Below are positions 1 to 8,877 of a stretch of 64,000 nucleotides of DNA, piece by piece (the first letter of the stretch is position 1; every line of letters starts with the position of its first letter). Location: NCBI GenBank assembly GCA_023384355.1, contig JAHDWL010000001.1, forward strand, positions 62,001-126,000, in the 5' to 3' direction. The position numbers and the translations under genes were made by a program. The stretch comes from Anaerolineae bacterium. Its GTDB lineage: Bacteria > Chloroflexota > Anaerolineae > Promineifilales > Promineifilaceae. Under the pieces are notes generated by a model. It was not told the DNA's origin and made no database searches. It saw only the letters and a list, made by a program, of their open reading frames with translations.

Positions 1-674
1 CGGCCGGAGAGTTGGCGCAAGGCGTAGAGAGGCTTGGCCCCCATGGGATCGCGCGGGACCTGTATAGTGTCGGCTGTCGGCGCGTCGGAATAGGCGATCC
101 GAAAATCGCCGTTCCAGGCACGTGTGCCGTTATTGCGCAGTGTCCAGGTGCCGCTGAACCGACGACCCGGCTGAAGGTTATTGAAGTCCCCGGCGCTGTT
201 GGCGAAGCCAAGAACCTCGTAACCAAGGCTGGCGGCGGATTTGACGACGACCGCCCGCAACCAGCGAATTGGCCCAAATGGACGGCCATCCGGCCCTACC
301 AGCTGCCAGTTGGTGGCGTGGGTTCCCAGGGTGTCGGGTGGAATAAGCGGGATTGTCAGGGAGACCGATTCACCGGGACGAACCTGGGCCGGCGCGCCGA
401 TGTCGGTGATGGCATAGGATTGCGTGCGTCCCATGGCTGTCCGGCTGAAGGCGGCCGTTTCGGGGTGGGGGGTATCGGAATAGGCAAACCGGTAGCGGGC
501 GTCCCAGGTGGTCGGCCCGCTGTTGCGAAAGGTCCACGTCGCGCGAAACGCGACGCCGGCGGTTACGCGGTTGAGGTCGACGTCGGCCGCGAAGCCGGCG
601 TTGGCGGCCGCGTCGCCGATTGCTGACGGTGAGACGGCGGTGAAAATGGAGGTAGCGCTGTCGGCCATGGGCAT
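1..674 (-). CDS. NBR1-Ig-like domain protein (partial, C-terminus outside window)
   Basis: The frame is open on the minus strand from an ATG at 674 to the window edge, so only about 224 N-terminal residues are visible. Two copies of a repeated Ig-like unit can be read: one with the core FRATWTFRNSGPTTWDARYR near residues 50-70, and one with FSGTWTLRNNGTRAWNGDFR near residues 170-190. The pattern W-T-(F/L)-R-N-x-G-x-x-x-W is typical of the NBR1-type Ig-like domain, found in many Chloroflexota surface or scaffold proteins. No signal peptide is visible; the N-terminus begins MPMADSATS. An AAGGA motif lies just upstream of the ATG. Function is unknown; a binding or scaffold role is inferred from the domain only. 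Confidence 0.7.
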   Translation of the reverse strand, partial: MPMADSATSIFTAVSPSAIGDAAANAGFAADVDLNRVTAGVAFRATWTFRNSGPTTWDARYRFAYSDTPHPETAAFSRTAMGRTQSYAITDIGAPAQVRPGESVSLTIPLIPPDTLGTHATNWQLVGPDGRPFGPIRWLRAVVVKSAASLGYEVLGFANSAGDFNNLQPGRRFSGTWTLRNNGTRAWNGDFRIAYSDAPTADTIQVPRDPMGAKPLYALRQLSG

Positions 675-753
675 TTTTTCCTTGTTGCTGCGGTTCTCGT
701 TATGTTGCGGGATTCATCCTTGACCCCCGGCCGGGTCGAGGCAGGCCCAGACT

Positions 754-781
754 TTGAGCCATTTAACCCATCAGCTATAAT
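754..781 (+). promoter_or_regulatory. Probable sigma70-type promoter for the MBL-fold gene
   Basis: TTGAGC (754-759) and TATAAT (776-781) are separated by 16 nt. They lie in the intergenic region between the leftward NBR1-Ig gene and the rightward MBL-fold gene. An AGGAG ribosome binding site at 840-844 precedes the ATG at 855. Confidence 0.55.
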
Positions 782-854
782 ATAAGACTTGTCGGCGCCT
801 GATTCAACAGGTTCATAGAATGAAAAGCAGTCCGGCAACAGGAGCATCGCCTCA

Positions 855-1487
855 ATGGAAATTACCTGGTATGGAATGAGCTGCTTCCGCATTACCGAGC
901 GCAAGCATGCCACGATTGTCACCGATCCTTTCGCGGCCGATATGGGTCTGAGCGAGATCAAATTAAAAGCGGATGTCGTTACTGTCAGTCACGACGCCCC
1001 GGGCCACAACTTCACCAACGCCGTTAACGGTGTGGAGCACGTATTGGACGGGCCGGGCGAATATGAGATAGGTAGCGTGTTCATCACCGGCGTCCCCACA
1101 CCGAGCAAGAATGGCAAGTTCAACAACATTGTCTATGTTTTCGATTTTAACGGCCTGACCGTGGCTCATCTGGGGGACATTGGAGATGTGCCGTCGCAAA
1201 AACAGTTGGAGGATCTGGAGATGGTCAATGTGCTGCTCGTTCCTGTCGGCGGCGGCAGCAGCCTCACCGCTCCTCGTGCGGCCGAACTGGTGTCGATGAT
1301 CGAGCCGAATATCGTCATACCCATGCATTACTCGCTTCCAGGGCTGAAGACGAAGCTTGACCCGCTCGACAAGTTCCTCAAAGAGATGGGCGCAACGGAT
1401 GCCAAACAAGAGGCGGCCTTCAAGGTTACGGGGATGGAAAGCCTGCCCGAACAGACCGAAGTGGTCGTTCTTTCATCCAGAGAGTAG
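855..1487 (+). CDS. Metallo-beta-lactamase-fold protein, UlaG-like, with altered metal site
   Basis: This 210-residue protein has the beginning (MEITWYGMSCFRI) and end (VIPMHY near residue 155) of the COG2220-type MBL-fold hydrolases. The usual HxHxDH metal motif is replaced by SHDAPGHN at residues 45-52, so the second His and the Asp are missing. The GHSCF motif that normally begins the family reads GMSCF. Members that keep the motif bind two metals and hydrolyse lactones, phosphoesters or similar bonds; this one may be inactive or bind metal differently. AGGAG upstream supports the start. It is followed 29 nt later by a small unknown gene, probably on the same transcript. Confidence 0.75.
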   Translation: MEITWYGMSCFRITERKHATIVTDPFAADMGLSEIKLKADVVTVSHDAPGHNFTNAVNGVEHVLDGPGEYEIGSVFITGVPTPSKNGKFNNIVYVFDFNGLTVAHLGDIGDVPSQKQLEDLEMVNVLLVPVGGGSSLTAPRAAELVSMIEPNIVIPMHYSLPGLKTKLDPLDKFLKEMGATDAKQEAAFKVTGMESLPEQTEVVVLSSRE

Positions 1488-1516
1488 TTGAAGCACGCGG
1501 TCATTCGGAGATGGCT

Positions 1517-1819
1517 ATGCCAGCGAAACTGATCATGCGGTGGAATGTGCGCCAGGAGACGGAATCAGAATATTTCGAATTCCTGGTCCATGAACTTATC
1601 CCGGCGATGAACAAACTCGGGATTAACGATATTCAGGTCTGGTATACCGCTTTCGGGGATTGCGAACAGAAGATGGCTGAGGGGGTGAGTGAATCGGCCG
1701 AGGACCTGCTACGGACACTGCGCACTGAAGAGTGGCATGAGTTGACCGATCGACTGCAGGGATTCGTGCGCGATTTCAGCCAGAAAGTTATTCCGGCGAC
1801 ACGCGGTTTTCAGATTTAG
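1517..1819 (+). CDS. Conserved-looking small protein, unknown function
   Basis: A protein of 100 residues beginning MPAKLIMRWNV. The ATG at 1517 was chosen over the ATG at 1511 because CGGAG at 1506-1510 gives a proper 6-nt spacing to it. The sequence is mixed alpha/beta with many acidic residues and no membrane segment. The opening beta-strand followed by a long amphipathic helix suggests a small dimeric alpha-beta barrel-like fold, but this is only an impression. Its 3' end overlaps the convergent fmdB-like gene by 32 bp. I do not recognise a family. Confidence 0.55.
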   Translation: MPAKLIMRWNVRQETESEYFEFLVHELIPAMNKLGINDIQVWYTAFGDCEQKMAEGVSESAEDLLRTLRTEEWHELTDRLQGFVRDFSQKVIPATRGFQI

Positions 1820-2114
1820 TTGGCGGGGAGGGCTCACCGGTGGCGGCCGCGGGCTTTTGTGAAGCTGCGTCGCCAGTTCCGGCACTATCTGTCGATTCGG
1901 AATGTTTCGGCTTGCTGACTTTGCCGTTTGCCTTGCTGGATCGGTTGTCAGTTACATAGAAGCCGCTTCCCTTAAACACGACTCCCACGGAGCTCACCAC
2001 ACGCCGCACGGGGCCGCCGCACACCGGACATACGGTGATCGGCTCGTCCATCATCCGCTGGCGGACCTGGAACTCGTGGTCGTTGTCGTTGCATCGATAC
2101 GTATACAAAGGCAT
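1788..2114 (-). CDS. FmdB-type zinc ribbon protein
   Basis: The 108-residue protein starts MPLYTYRCNDNDHEF and carries CPVCGG near residue 34, the Cys pairs of the FmdB/CxxC_CXXC_SSSS putative regulatory family. The zinc ribbon fills the first 45 residues and a VFKGSGFYVTD segment typical of the family follows. The rest is a low-complexity Ser/Lys/Pro tail. The family is found widely in bacteria; a regulatory role has been suggested but is not firmly known. It is monocistronic, with its own promoter upstream, and ends tail to tail inside the small plus-strand gene. Confidence 0.85.
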   Translation of the reverse strand: MPLYTYRCNDNDHEFQVRQRMMDEPITVCPVCGGPVRRVVSSVGVVFKGSGFYVTDNRSSKANGKVSKPKHSESTDSAGTGDAASQKPAAATGEPSPPTKSENRVSPE

Positions 2115-2190
2115 TTGCTGCTACCTCGGGCGCTTCAATCTGCGCCATTGCATTGTGTCCGGCCTTGCCCGGACATCAAACCAATCTGTA

Positions 2191-2219
2191 ATTGTACAGG
2201 CTATCATCCCTTGTGACAA
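2191..2219 (-). promoter_or_regulatory. Probable promoter of the fmdB-like gene
   Basis: On the minus strand TTGTCA (2219-2214) and TACAAT (2196-2191) are spaced by 17 nt. A short GTCCGG...CCGGAC hairpin (2157-2174) lies in the transcribed leader. Confidence 0.5.
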
Positions 2220-2288
2220 ACCCATGATGAGTGTATCGCTTCCGCGTTAGTATTGGGTTAGCGGGGGGCAGATCGTCTTCGTTTTCTT

Positions 2289-3399
<1,111 letters not shown>

Positions 3400-3410
<11 letters not shown>

Positions 3411-4440
3411 CGGTTTTGGCCGGCTCCGTCGCCCCACGTTCGACCGGCCAGGTGCGGCCGATGTTCTGGCGCATCTTCTCCATGTAGGCTTGTTCCAGGT
3501 CGATGCCGGTGTAGTTGGCGAGCTTGAGGATGAAGGCCAGCAGATCCGCCAGCTCGCCGCGCAGGGCGGGCCGGTTCTGTTCGATGGCCTCCTCCAGCGA
3601 TTCGGCGGGGCCGCGGCCGTTCACGAGGCGGCGTTTGCTCTCGGCCCATATCTTCACCAGGTCGGTCGCCAGTTCGCCCATCTCCTCTACCAGGAAAAGG
3701 TAGTTAAAGAACAGATCCCCGTCAAAACCCTTGGCGGCGTCGAGATCGCGATGGAACTGCTGGAACGCGGCCAGTCGACCGCCCTGCAATGATTGCAAAT
3801 GCAGGTCGGCCGGGCCGGCTGATTTGAGCGGTGCGGTCGCCAGCGCATCGGCAATCAGGTGCGTGATATATTCCAGATCGGCCGGGCGTGACAGGAAATC
3901 GAGTTCGTTGGTGTCGATCGTCAGGACCGGTATGTCGGTCAGACGTGAGAGCCAGGCATCATAGGCGGCGGCCACTCCCCGTATGTATTCCGGGTCCATA
4001 TCGCGCTCAAATGGCCGGTCACGCAACGCGATGCGCCGCATGAGAATGTCGTGATCGGCGCGAAGATAAACGATCAGATCAGGCTTGGTGATCTTTTCGC
4101 TCAGCGCGGCGTGGACGCGACCGTACATCGCCAGTTCATCATCCTTCAGGTTGAGCCACGCAAACAACTCATCCTTGGCGAAGGTGTAATCGGAGATGAG
4201 ATTGCCCCGGCGTAGCGCGGCCGGGATGGCCTGGTATTGCTGGTGATAACGGCTGAGCAGGAAGAATATCTGGGTCTGGAAGGCGTATCGTTCGCGATCC
4301 TGATAGAACTTGGAGAGAAATGGGTTGTCCTCGACGACTTCGAGCAGGACGCTGGCGTCGTAACGTGGTTGTAAAATGCGGGCCAGAGTCGTCTTGCCGA
4401 CGCCGATGACCCCTTCAATGGCGATGAACTTGTTTGTCAT
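3400..4440 (-). CDS. Deoxynucleoside kinase fused to a MazG-like pyrophosphohydrolase domain
   Basis: A two-domain protein of 346 residues. Residues 1-210 are a deoxynucleoside kinase/thymidylate-kinase-like domain. It shows the P-loop GVIGVGKTT (about 9-17), SDYTFAKDELFA near residue 83 corresponding to the (D/E)RS substrate region, and a LID-type RIALRDRPFE. Residues from about 220 onward contain FLVEEMGELATDLVK and RGELADLLAFILKLAN, the EExxE and ExxD metal-binding pattern of all-alpha NTP pyrophosphohydrolases (MazG/dUTPase-like). It could phosphorylate salvaged deoxynucleosides while hydrolysing unwanted dNTPs; this coupling is inferred. Four-bp overlap (ATGA) with the upstream nucleotidyltransferase gene and 11-bp overlap with queA indicate an operon. 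Confidence 0.85.
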
Positions 4441-5222
4441 AGATTCTGTTGGCTGCCGGCGAACTCCGCCCGCAGCATATCAACCTGAAACGGCTTGTCG
4501 GCATCCATGGCCAGCTCCGGTGGGCCGTCGAGAATGATTTTGACCGGCGCGCCAAGAATGCGAGACGCGGTGGTTTCGACATCGGCGATGGTCAGGCGAT
4601 GGAAAAGAAACTTGATCAACATTCGTATTCCGACAACGCTGGCGACGCGCCAGGGCTTCTTGCGCGCGGCGGTCACCGATTCGAGCAGTGGCCGGTTGCG
4701 TTCGGCGACGTCGGGCCTGGCAATCACCATATCGCCGCCGGCTGCCTCAATATCGCCGTAGCGCGAGTACGTGCGTCGGGAGTTGGGGAAGCGCCCCTCC
4801 AGCCGGGTCCGCGTGACGAAGTTATAGTAGACCCCTTTGTCCCATGGGCGGCACGTCTCGATGAATTCGTCGACGACTTGACCGGTGATGGTTGGAATGT
4901 CGGCCGAGCAGCCGAGGACGACTTCAGCGCCCGGCCGGTTTTTGATGAACCACGATACGCCACCAAGCATGTTGGACACCATACCGCCCTGGTCGGGCAG
5001 AAATTCGACCGGTCGGGTGAAACTCAACCCGGTGCCGATTTGCGGATCGATGCCGACAATCAGAATGTCCTCGACGTAGGAGGAATTTTGTAACGCATCA
5101 ACGACGCGTTCCAACATGGAGCGACCGCCCATATCGATGAGCGCTTTCGGTTTGCCCTGTGTATAGGGGTAGAGCGGGTCGTCCGGGCCGACAGTGCCTC
5201 CGGCGATAATCAGGCAGTGCAT
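4437..5222 (-). CDS. MobA-like NTP transferase family protein
   Basis: This 261-residue protein has the nucleotide-binding start LIIAGG, followed by the unusual insert TVGPDDPLYPYTQ and then GKPKALIDMGGRSMLERV, the NTP transferase signature with the activating Lys. A GCSADIPTI segment near residue 105 supplies the expected metal-binding Asp. Such enzymes make nucleotidyl-sugars, CDP-alcohols or molybdopterin cofactors; the substrate here cannot be told. A GAGG ribosome binding site precedes the ATG by 7 nt, and a weak TACAAT box lies at 5257-5252. First gene of the leftward run with the dNK/MazG fusion and queA. Confidence 0.8.
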   Translation of the reverse strand: MHCLIIAGGTVGPDDPLYPYTQGKPKALIDMGGRSMLERVVDALQNSSYVEDILIVGIDPQIGTGLSFTRPVEFLPDQGGMVSNMLGGVSWFIKNRPGAEVVLGCSADIPTITGQVVDEFIETCRPWDKGVYYNFVTRTRLEGRFPNSRRTYSRYGDIEAAGGDMVIARPDVAERNRPLLESVTAARKKPWRVASVVGIRMLIKFLFHRLTIADVETTASRILGAPVKIILDGPPELAMDADKPFQVDMLRAEFAGSQQNL

Positions 5223-5339
5223 GGCGTAACCTCGTCCGTCAGGATTTGGTAATTGTAGCGGGTTTGGCCGACGCGAAAAGGGGAGAAGTATTTCGGGTTC
5301 GGCGGAATTCCAAAAGTCTTGTTTAGCGCGTAGCGATGC

Positions 5340-6923
5340 CTATTCGGAGAAAACAACCGGCGCAAATCGCCAATACAGTTCCACCGGAGGCCTCGCTTTC
5401 AAGAAAGCAGCCAGTGCGTCAATGCGTCCCCAGCCGTAGACGTTGTTCGGCACGCTGTCTGGTTGATCATCGCCACAAACTTGACTTGATGTGCGTGGTA
5501 TGGCCGTTTGGGTGATGATCTCTTCCAACTCGTCGATTTGTCCGGCGAGGGAAGGGTCGGCCGAGATCAACAGAGCGACCAGCCCGGCAACGTGGGGAGC
5601 GGCCATGCTGGTGCCGCTCAATTCAACATAGCTGTTTCCCGGAATGCTCGACCTGACACCTTGTCCCGGCGCAACGATGTCGGGCTTGCGGCGGTTGCTG
5701 CCGTCGATCGTCACTGGGCCGCGACTACTGAAGAATGCGATGTTATCGCTGACATCGGTCGCGCCGACGGTGAATGAGGCGTTGTAGATGGCCGCCGGAG
5801 TATTGACCGTCCCGCAACTGGAGCCGTTGTTACCGGCCGACTGGACGGTGATAATGCCGGCCGAGCGTACCGCCTCGACAACGGAGCGCAGGATGTCCGG
5901 CGCGACGCATCCCTCGCTCACGGTACAAGCCCATGAGTTATTTATGACGTGGGGCGCTTTGGATGGATCGCCATCAGTGAACGGGTCACCGCCAATCGGA
6001 TACGGGGCAATGAACCACTCGAAGCACTCGCTGTAGGTCGCCGGACTGCCCCAGCCCTCTTCCATATTACGGCAGCCGATCCACTTCGCGCCTGGAGCCA
6101 TGCCGATGCCTTCTGTTTCTGTCTGGCCGGCCATTATGCCCATGGTGTGAGTGCCGTGATTGTTGTCATCGCACGGTGCGGGCGCGTTGTAGCCGCAAGG
6201 ATTGCCGGGACTACTCAACGGATTTTCTTCGTGGATCGCGTCGTGCCAGTTATAGTTGTGGTCGGCGTTTGTGCCGTCCCAGCCGCGATAGCTGCCGATG
6301 AGCGCCTCGTGCTGCCACTCATAACCTGTATCCTGGCCGCCGATCACCGCTCCCTGACCGGTATAGCCCAGCGCCCAGACTTCCGGCGCGTTAACGATAG
6401 CGATATTCCACTCAATAGTCAGATCATCAGCTGCACGAGTTGTGTCCGTGGAGTCCGTGATTGTCGGGATATCAGCTCGCTGCCATGTATTCGCATAGAT
6501 GTGCTTTACATCAGGTCGGGCGGCCAACGCGAACAATAGCTCGCGCCCGCCACGCGCCCAGATCATGTTGTTGACCCAATAAGCGCGGTACTCCACGCCA
6601 TAAGCGTCGAGCATCGTCCGCAGGGGGACCTGGCTCCGTGAGGCTACAGAGGTTAATCTGTGGTAGACAAAGCGGCCGCGTTCGGTCTTGTCGCTTATAC
6701 GCGCGGCCTCTTCCAGCGATGCCTGTTCGCGTAGAACTATCAGGAATGCGGTTTGTGCGTTGCCGGCGGTTGCAGTCAGCACCGCCTCATCTATTTTGTT
6801 CTCAGCCGCGGCCGTGGCACGCGCGGCACCGGTGGCATGACTTAGGAGAGCCAACATCGCGAGAAGCACGGTCAGCAATAAGGTCGGACGTAGCTTAATG
6901 TAGGACACAGGCAGAATCATCAT
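5340..6923 (-). CDS. Secreted S8 family serine peptidase (subtilase)
   Basis: From the ATG at 6923 the protein has 527 residues. It begins with a signal peptide (hydrophobic LLLTVLLAMLALLSHATG near residues 15-32), then an inhibitor-I9-like propeptide region, then the catalytic domain. The triad is visible: Asp198 in GGQDTGYEW, His256 in NNHGTHTMG and Ser439 in SGTSMAAPHVAG, with the oxyanion Asn365 in SAGNNGS. Cys pairs within the domain suggest disulfides outside the cell. The frame stays open upstream to 7007, but the ATG at 6923 places the signal peptide correctly. There is no obvious C-terminal anchor, and the protein ends soon after the catalytic domain. Confidence 0.9.
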   Translation of the reverse strand: MMILPVSYIKLRPTLLLTVLLAMLALLSHATGAARATAAAENKIDEAVLTATAGNAQTAFLIVLREQASLEEAARISDKTERGRFVYHRLTSVASRSQVPLRTMLDAYGVEYRAYWVNNMIWARGGRELLFALAARPDVKHIYANTWQRADIPTITDSTDTTRAADDLTIEWNIAIVNAPEVWALGYTGQGAVIGGQDTGYEWQHEALIGSYRGWDGTNADHNYNWHDAIHEENPLSSPGNPCGYNAPAPCDDNNHGTHTMGIMAGQTETEGIGMAPGAKWIGCRNMEEGWGSPATYSECFEWFIAPYPIGGDPFTDGDPSKAPHVINNSWACTVSEGCVAPDILRSVVEAVRSAGIITVQSAGNNGSSCGTVNTPAAIYNASFTVGATDVSDNIAFFSSRGPVTIDGSNRRKPDIVAPGQGVRSSIPGNSYVELSGTSMAAPHVAGLVALLISADPSLAGQIDELEEIITQTAIPRTSSQVCGDDQPDSVPNNVYGWGRIDALAAFLKARPPVELYWRFAPVVFSE

Positions 6924-6984
6924 GGCGATCTTTGGACAAAGGTTACCGTGTTGATGATCGGGCCACTGTCCTGATGGATGTCGT

Positions 6985-8433
6985 TTATTCGACGGTTTGC
7001 CGATCAACCTGATCGGCCGTGGGTTCCGCTCAACAGAACCAGTCTTCGGTCAACCGGGGTGGGGTAGGCCGGAGACGAACGCCGCGCGGGCCGCGGACGG
7101 GCTGCGGACGATTGGCCATTCCATAGGCCAGGCGCTCTATGGCATTGAACGCGGCCAGCGAGCCACCATCCGCCGCCCCTTCGGCGATGACCGTCACACG
7201 GGCCTGCAACTCATCCATGCGCGGATCGGGGTGTCGCCAGGTGTAGGAGAAGCGCGCCGGGTCCAACTCACCCAACGCGCCGGGGGGGCTTTCCGCCAGC
7301 AGGGCGCTATTTGGCGGGATGAGCAGCCGGATGGACAGCTGCACGGCCGGGACGTGGGCAGCAAGGCCTCGTTCGCGTATCCAGGCCAGCATGGCCAGAT
7401 AGTCATCCATGCTTGTCCAGGGCGTGAAAGGCAGCCAGGTCGGCTGGACGGGGAGGCGCGCGGCATCGAGTATTTCAAGCGCGAGGTCCATGTCGGCCGG
7501 CGTGTGACCTTTTTGGAGTCGTCGCAACACCTCATCCGAGACGCTTTCGAAGGCTGAGACTATGAATCCGGCGCCGAGCGCGCGCAGTTCCGGCATCAGC
7601 GCCCGGTGCTGGATGATGTGCTCGACCTTGGTCGTGAAATCGAACGTCAGATTCGGGTGTGCCGCATGAAGGGCACGGGCCAGCTTCATGGCGTGACCGG
7701 GGCCGTTGAGGAAGTCAGGATCGCCGAAGGTAATATGCTCGGCTCCGGCCGCAACCTGTTGATGGATGTCGGCCATTACCGTCTCGAAGGGCACCACGAA
7801 GAAACGCCCGCCGTAAACCGGGACGATGGGGCAGTGGCGACAGTTGTGGAGGCAACCGCGACTGCTCTCGACGTAGCCGGACAGGGCGTAGCGTTCGTTT
7901 TCCAGATAGCGAGCGTAGTGACTGAGGTCGGGCAGACCGGCACGGTCGGGGACGGGCAGCGAGAGGCGACTCATGTGGGGCCGGGCGCGGCCGGCACGGG
8001 TGGAGACGCCTGGGATGGCGACCGGGTCTGAATCAGGCGAATCGGGATGCCCGCTTTCCTTCAGGTGATTCGCCAACGCCACCAGTGGTTCCTCATACTC
8101 TCCGGAGATGACGGAATCGGCCACGGTCGACAACAGGTAGTCGGCATTGAGCCAGGCATATAACCCGTAGAAGCAGATGTGGGCGGTGGGGTTCAGGGCG
8201 CGCACATCTTCGGCCGCGCGCACGCCGAGGCGCAGGGCGGTGTGCATGGGCGCGGCGATGGCGACAAATCGAGCCTGGGTCGCCGTTTTGCGCGGCAGCG
8301 CAGTCACGGACAGGTCGACGGGGGTGACGGTGTGCCCCGCCTGCCGCAGGACGGCCGCCGGCCACGCCAGGCTGAGCGGCTGGTGGCCCATCTCATAGCA
8401 GGCCAGCAGCAAGATATCGGCCGAGAGGGGCAT
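6985..8433 (-). CDS. CUAEP-tail radical SAM selenoprotein (in-frame TGA at 7032-7030 read as Sec)
   Basis: The ATG at 8433 lies 4 nt after the yggX-like stop. The N-terminal 125 residues look like a B12-binding-type Rossmann domain. The radical SAM cluster motif CLHNCRHC uses Cys194, Cys198 and Cys201. Conventional reading stops at TGA (7032-7030) after LTEDWFC, residue 467. Reading through gives Cys467-Sec468-Ala-Glu-Pro and ten more residues before TAA at 6987-6985, for 482 residues in all. I know of a named protein family with exactly a CUAEP or CCAEP tail, described as radical SAM (seleno)proteins. A SECIS-like hairpin sits at the right place downstream of the TGA. The reaction is unknown. 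A standard gene caller would truncate this protein and lose the motif. Confidence 0.88.
6999..7017 (-). promoter_or_regulatory. Bacterial SECIS-like hairpin
   Basis: Starting 12 nt after the in-frame TGA, the minus strand reads GCCGATCA-GGT-TGATCGGC, a perfect 8-bp stem with a GGU loop. Bacterial SECIS elements are short hairpins inside the coding region. Their apical loop lies roughly 15-35 nt after the UGA and usually contains GU. Both conditions hold here. It lies inside the extended reading frame and before the TAA at 6985. Confidence 0.75.
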
Positions 8434-8437
8434 ATCG

Positions 8438-8752
8438 CTACTTGCGGGCCGGGCCGCCCTTGCCGCCGCCGACGGGCGCGCTGTTGATAGTCGCGCCTGG
8501 TCCTTCGTCAAACAGGAAGGCTTCCATCTGCTCGAACAGGAAATCCTGCGCCCGCGGATCGGCCATGTTCAGCCCGTAATGGTTGATGATCAGGCGTGCC
8601 TGGTCCTGCCACTGGCCGTAAGCGTATTTTGAAACGTTCTCGAAGATGCGCTGGCCCAGCGGGCCGGGAAAGGGCGGCCGGTCGAGCGCCGGCAGTTCCG
8701 CGCCAAGCTTGGCGCACTGGACAACGGTAATTGTTTTGGTCTCTCTTGTCAT
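8438..8752 (-). CDS. YggX-like Fe(II)-trafficking / oxidative damage protection protein
   Basis: A 104-residue protein with the YggX family pattern: VVQCAKLGAELPALD near the N-terminus carrying the conserved Cys, PFPGPLGQRIFENVSKYAYGQWQDQ in the middle, and the LIINHYGLNMADP and MEAFLFDEG segments. YggX helps protect iron-sulfur clusters from oxidation in enterobacteria. A disordered Gly/Lys tail follows. It is the first gene of a two-gene operon with the CUAEP radical SAM selenoprotein, whose ATG is 4 nt beyond this stop. Protection or supply of iron for the partner's 4Fe-4S cluster is a reasonable inference. Confidence 0.85.
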   Translation of the reverse strand: MTRETKTITVVQCAKLGAELPALDRPPFPGPLGQRIFENVSKYAYGQWQDQARLIINHYGLNMADPRAQDFLFEQMEAFLFDEGPGATINSAPVGGGKGGPARK

Positions 8753-8779
8753 GCGGAAATTAACCTCAAGATTTGGGCA

Positions 8780-8808
8780 ATGATATGCTCAATGTCGGTT
8801 TGTCGCAA
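8780..8808 (-). promoter_or_regulatory. Probable promoter of the yggX-like/radical SAM operon
   Basis: On the minus strand TTGCGA (8808-8803) and TATCAT (8785-8780) are separated by 17 nt, 28 nt before the ATG at 8752. Confidence 0.5.
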
Positions 8809-8865
8809 TATGACCGGCGAGTTTCGGCGAAAGTCTTATTGTTCCTTTGCGTCCGGTTGTCAGGC

Positions 8866-8871
8866 TATAAT
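8866..8871 (+). promoter_or_regulatory. TATAAT box placed for a leaderless transcript
   Basis: TATAAT ends 6 nt before the ATG at 8878, so the expected transcription start coincides with the start codon. No clear -35 element is visible. Confidence 0.45.
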
Positions 8872-8877
8872 GTGTCC

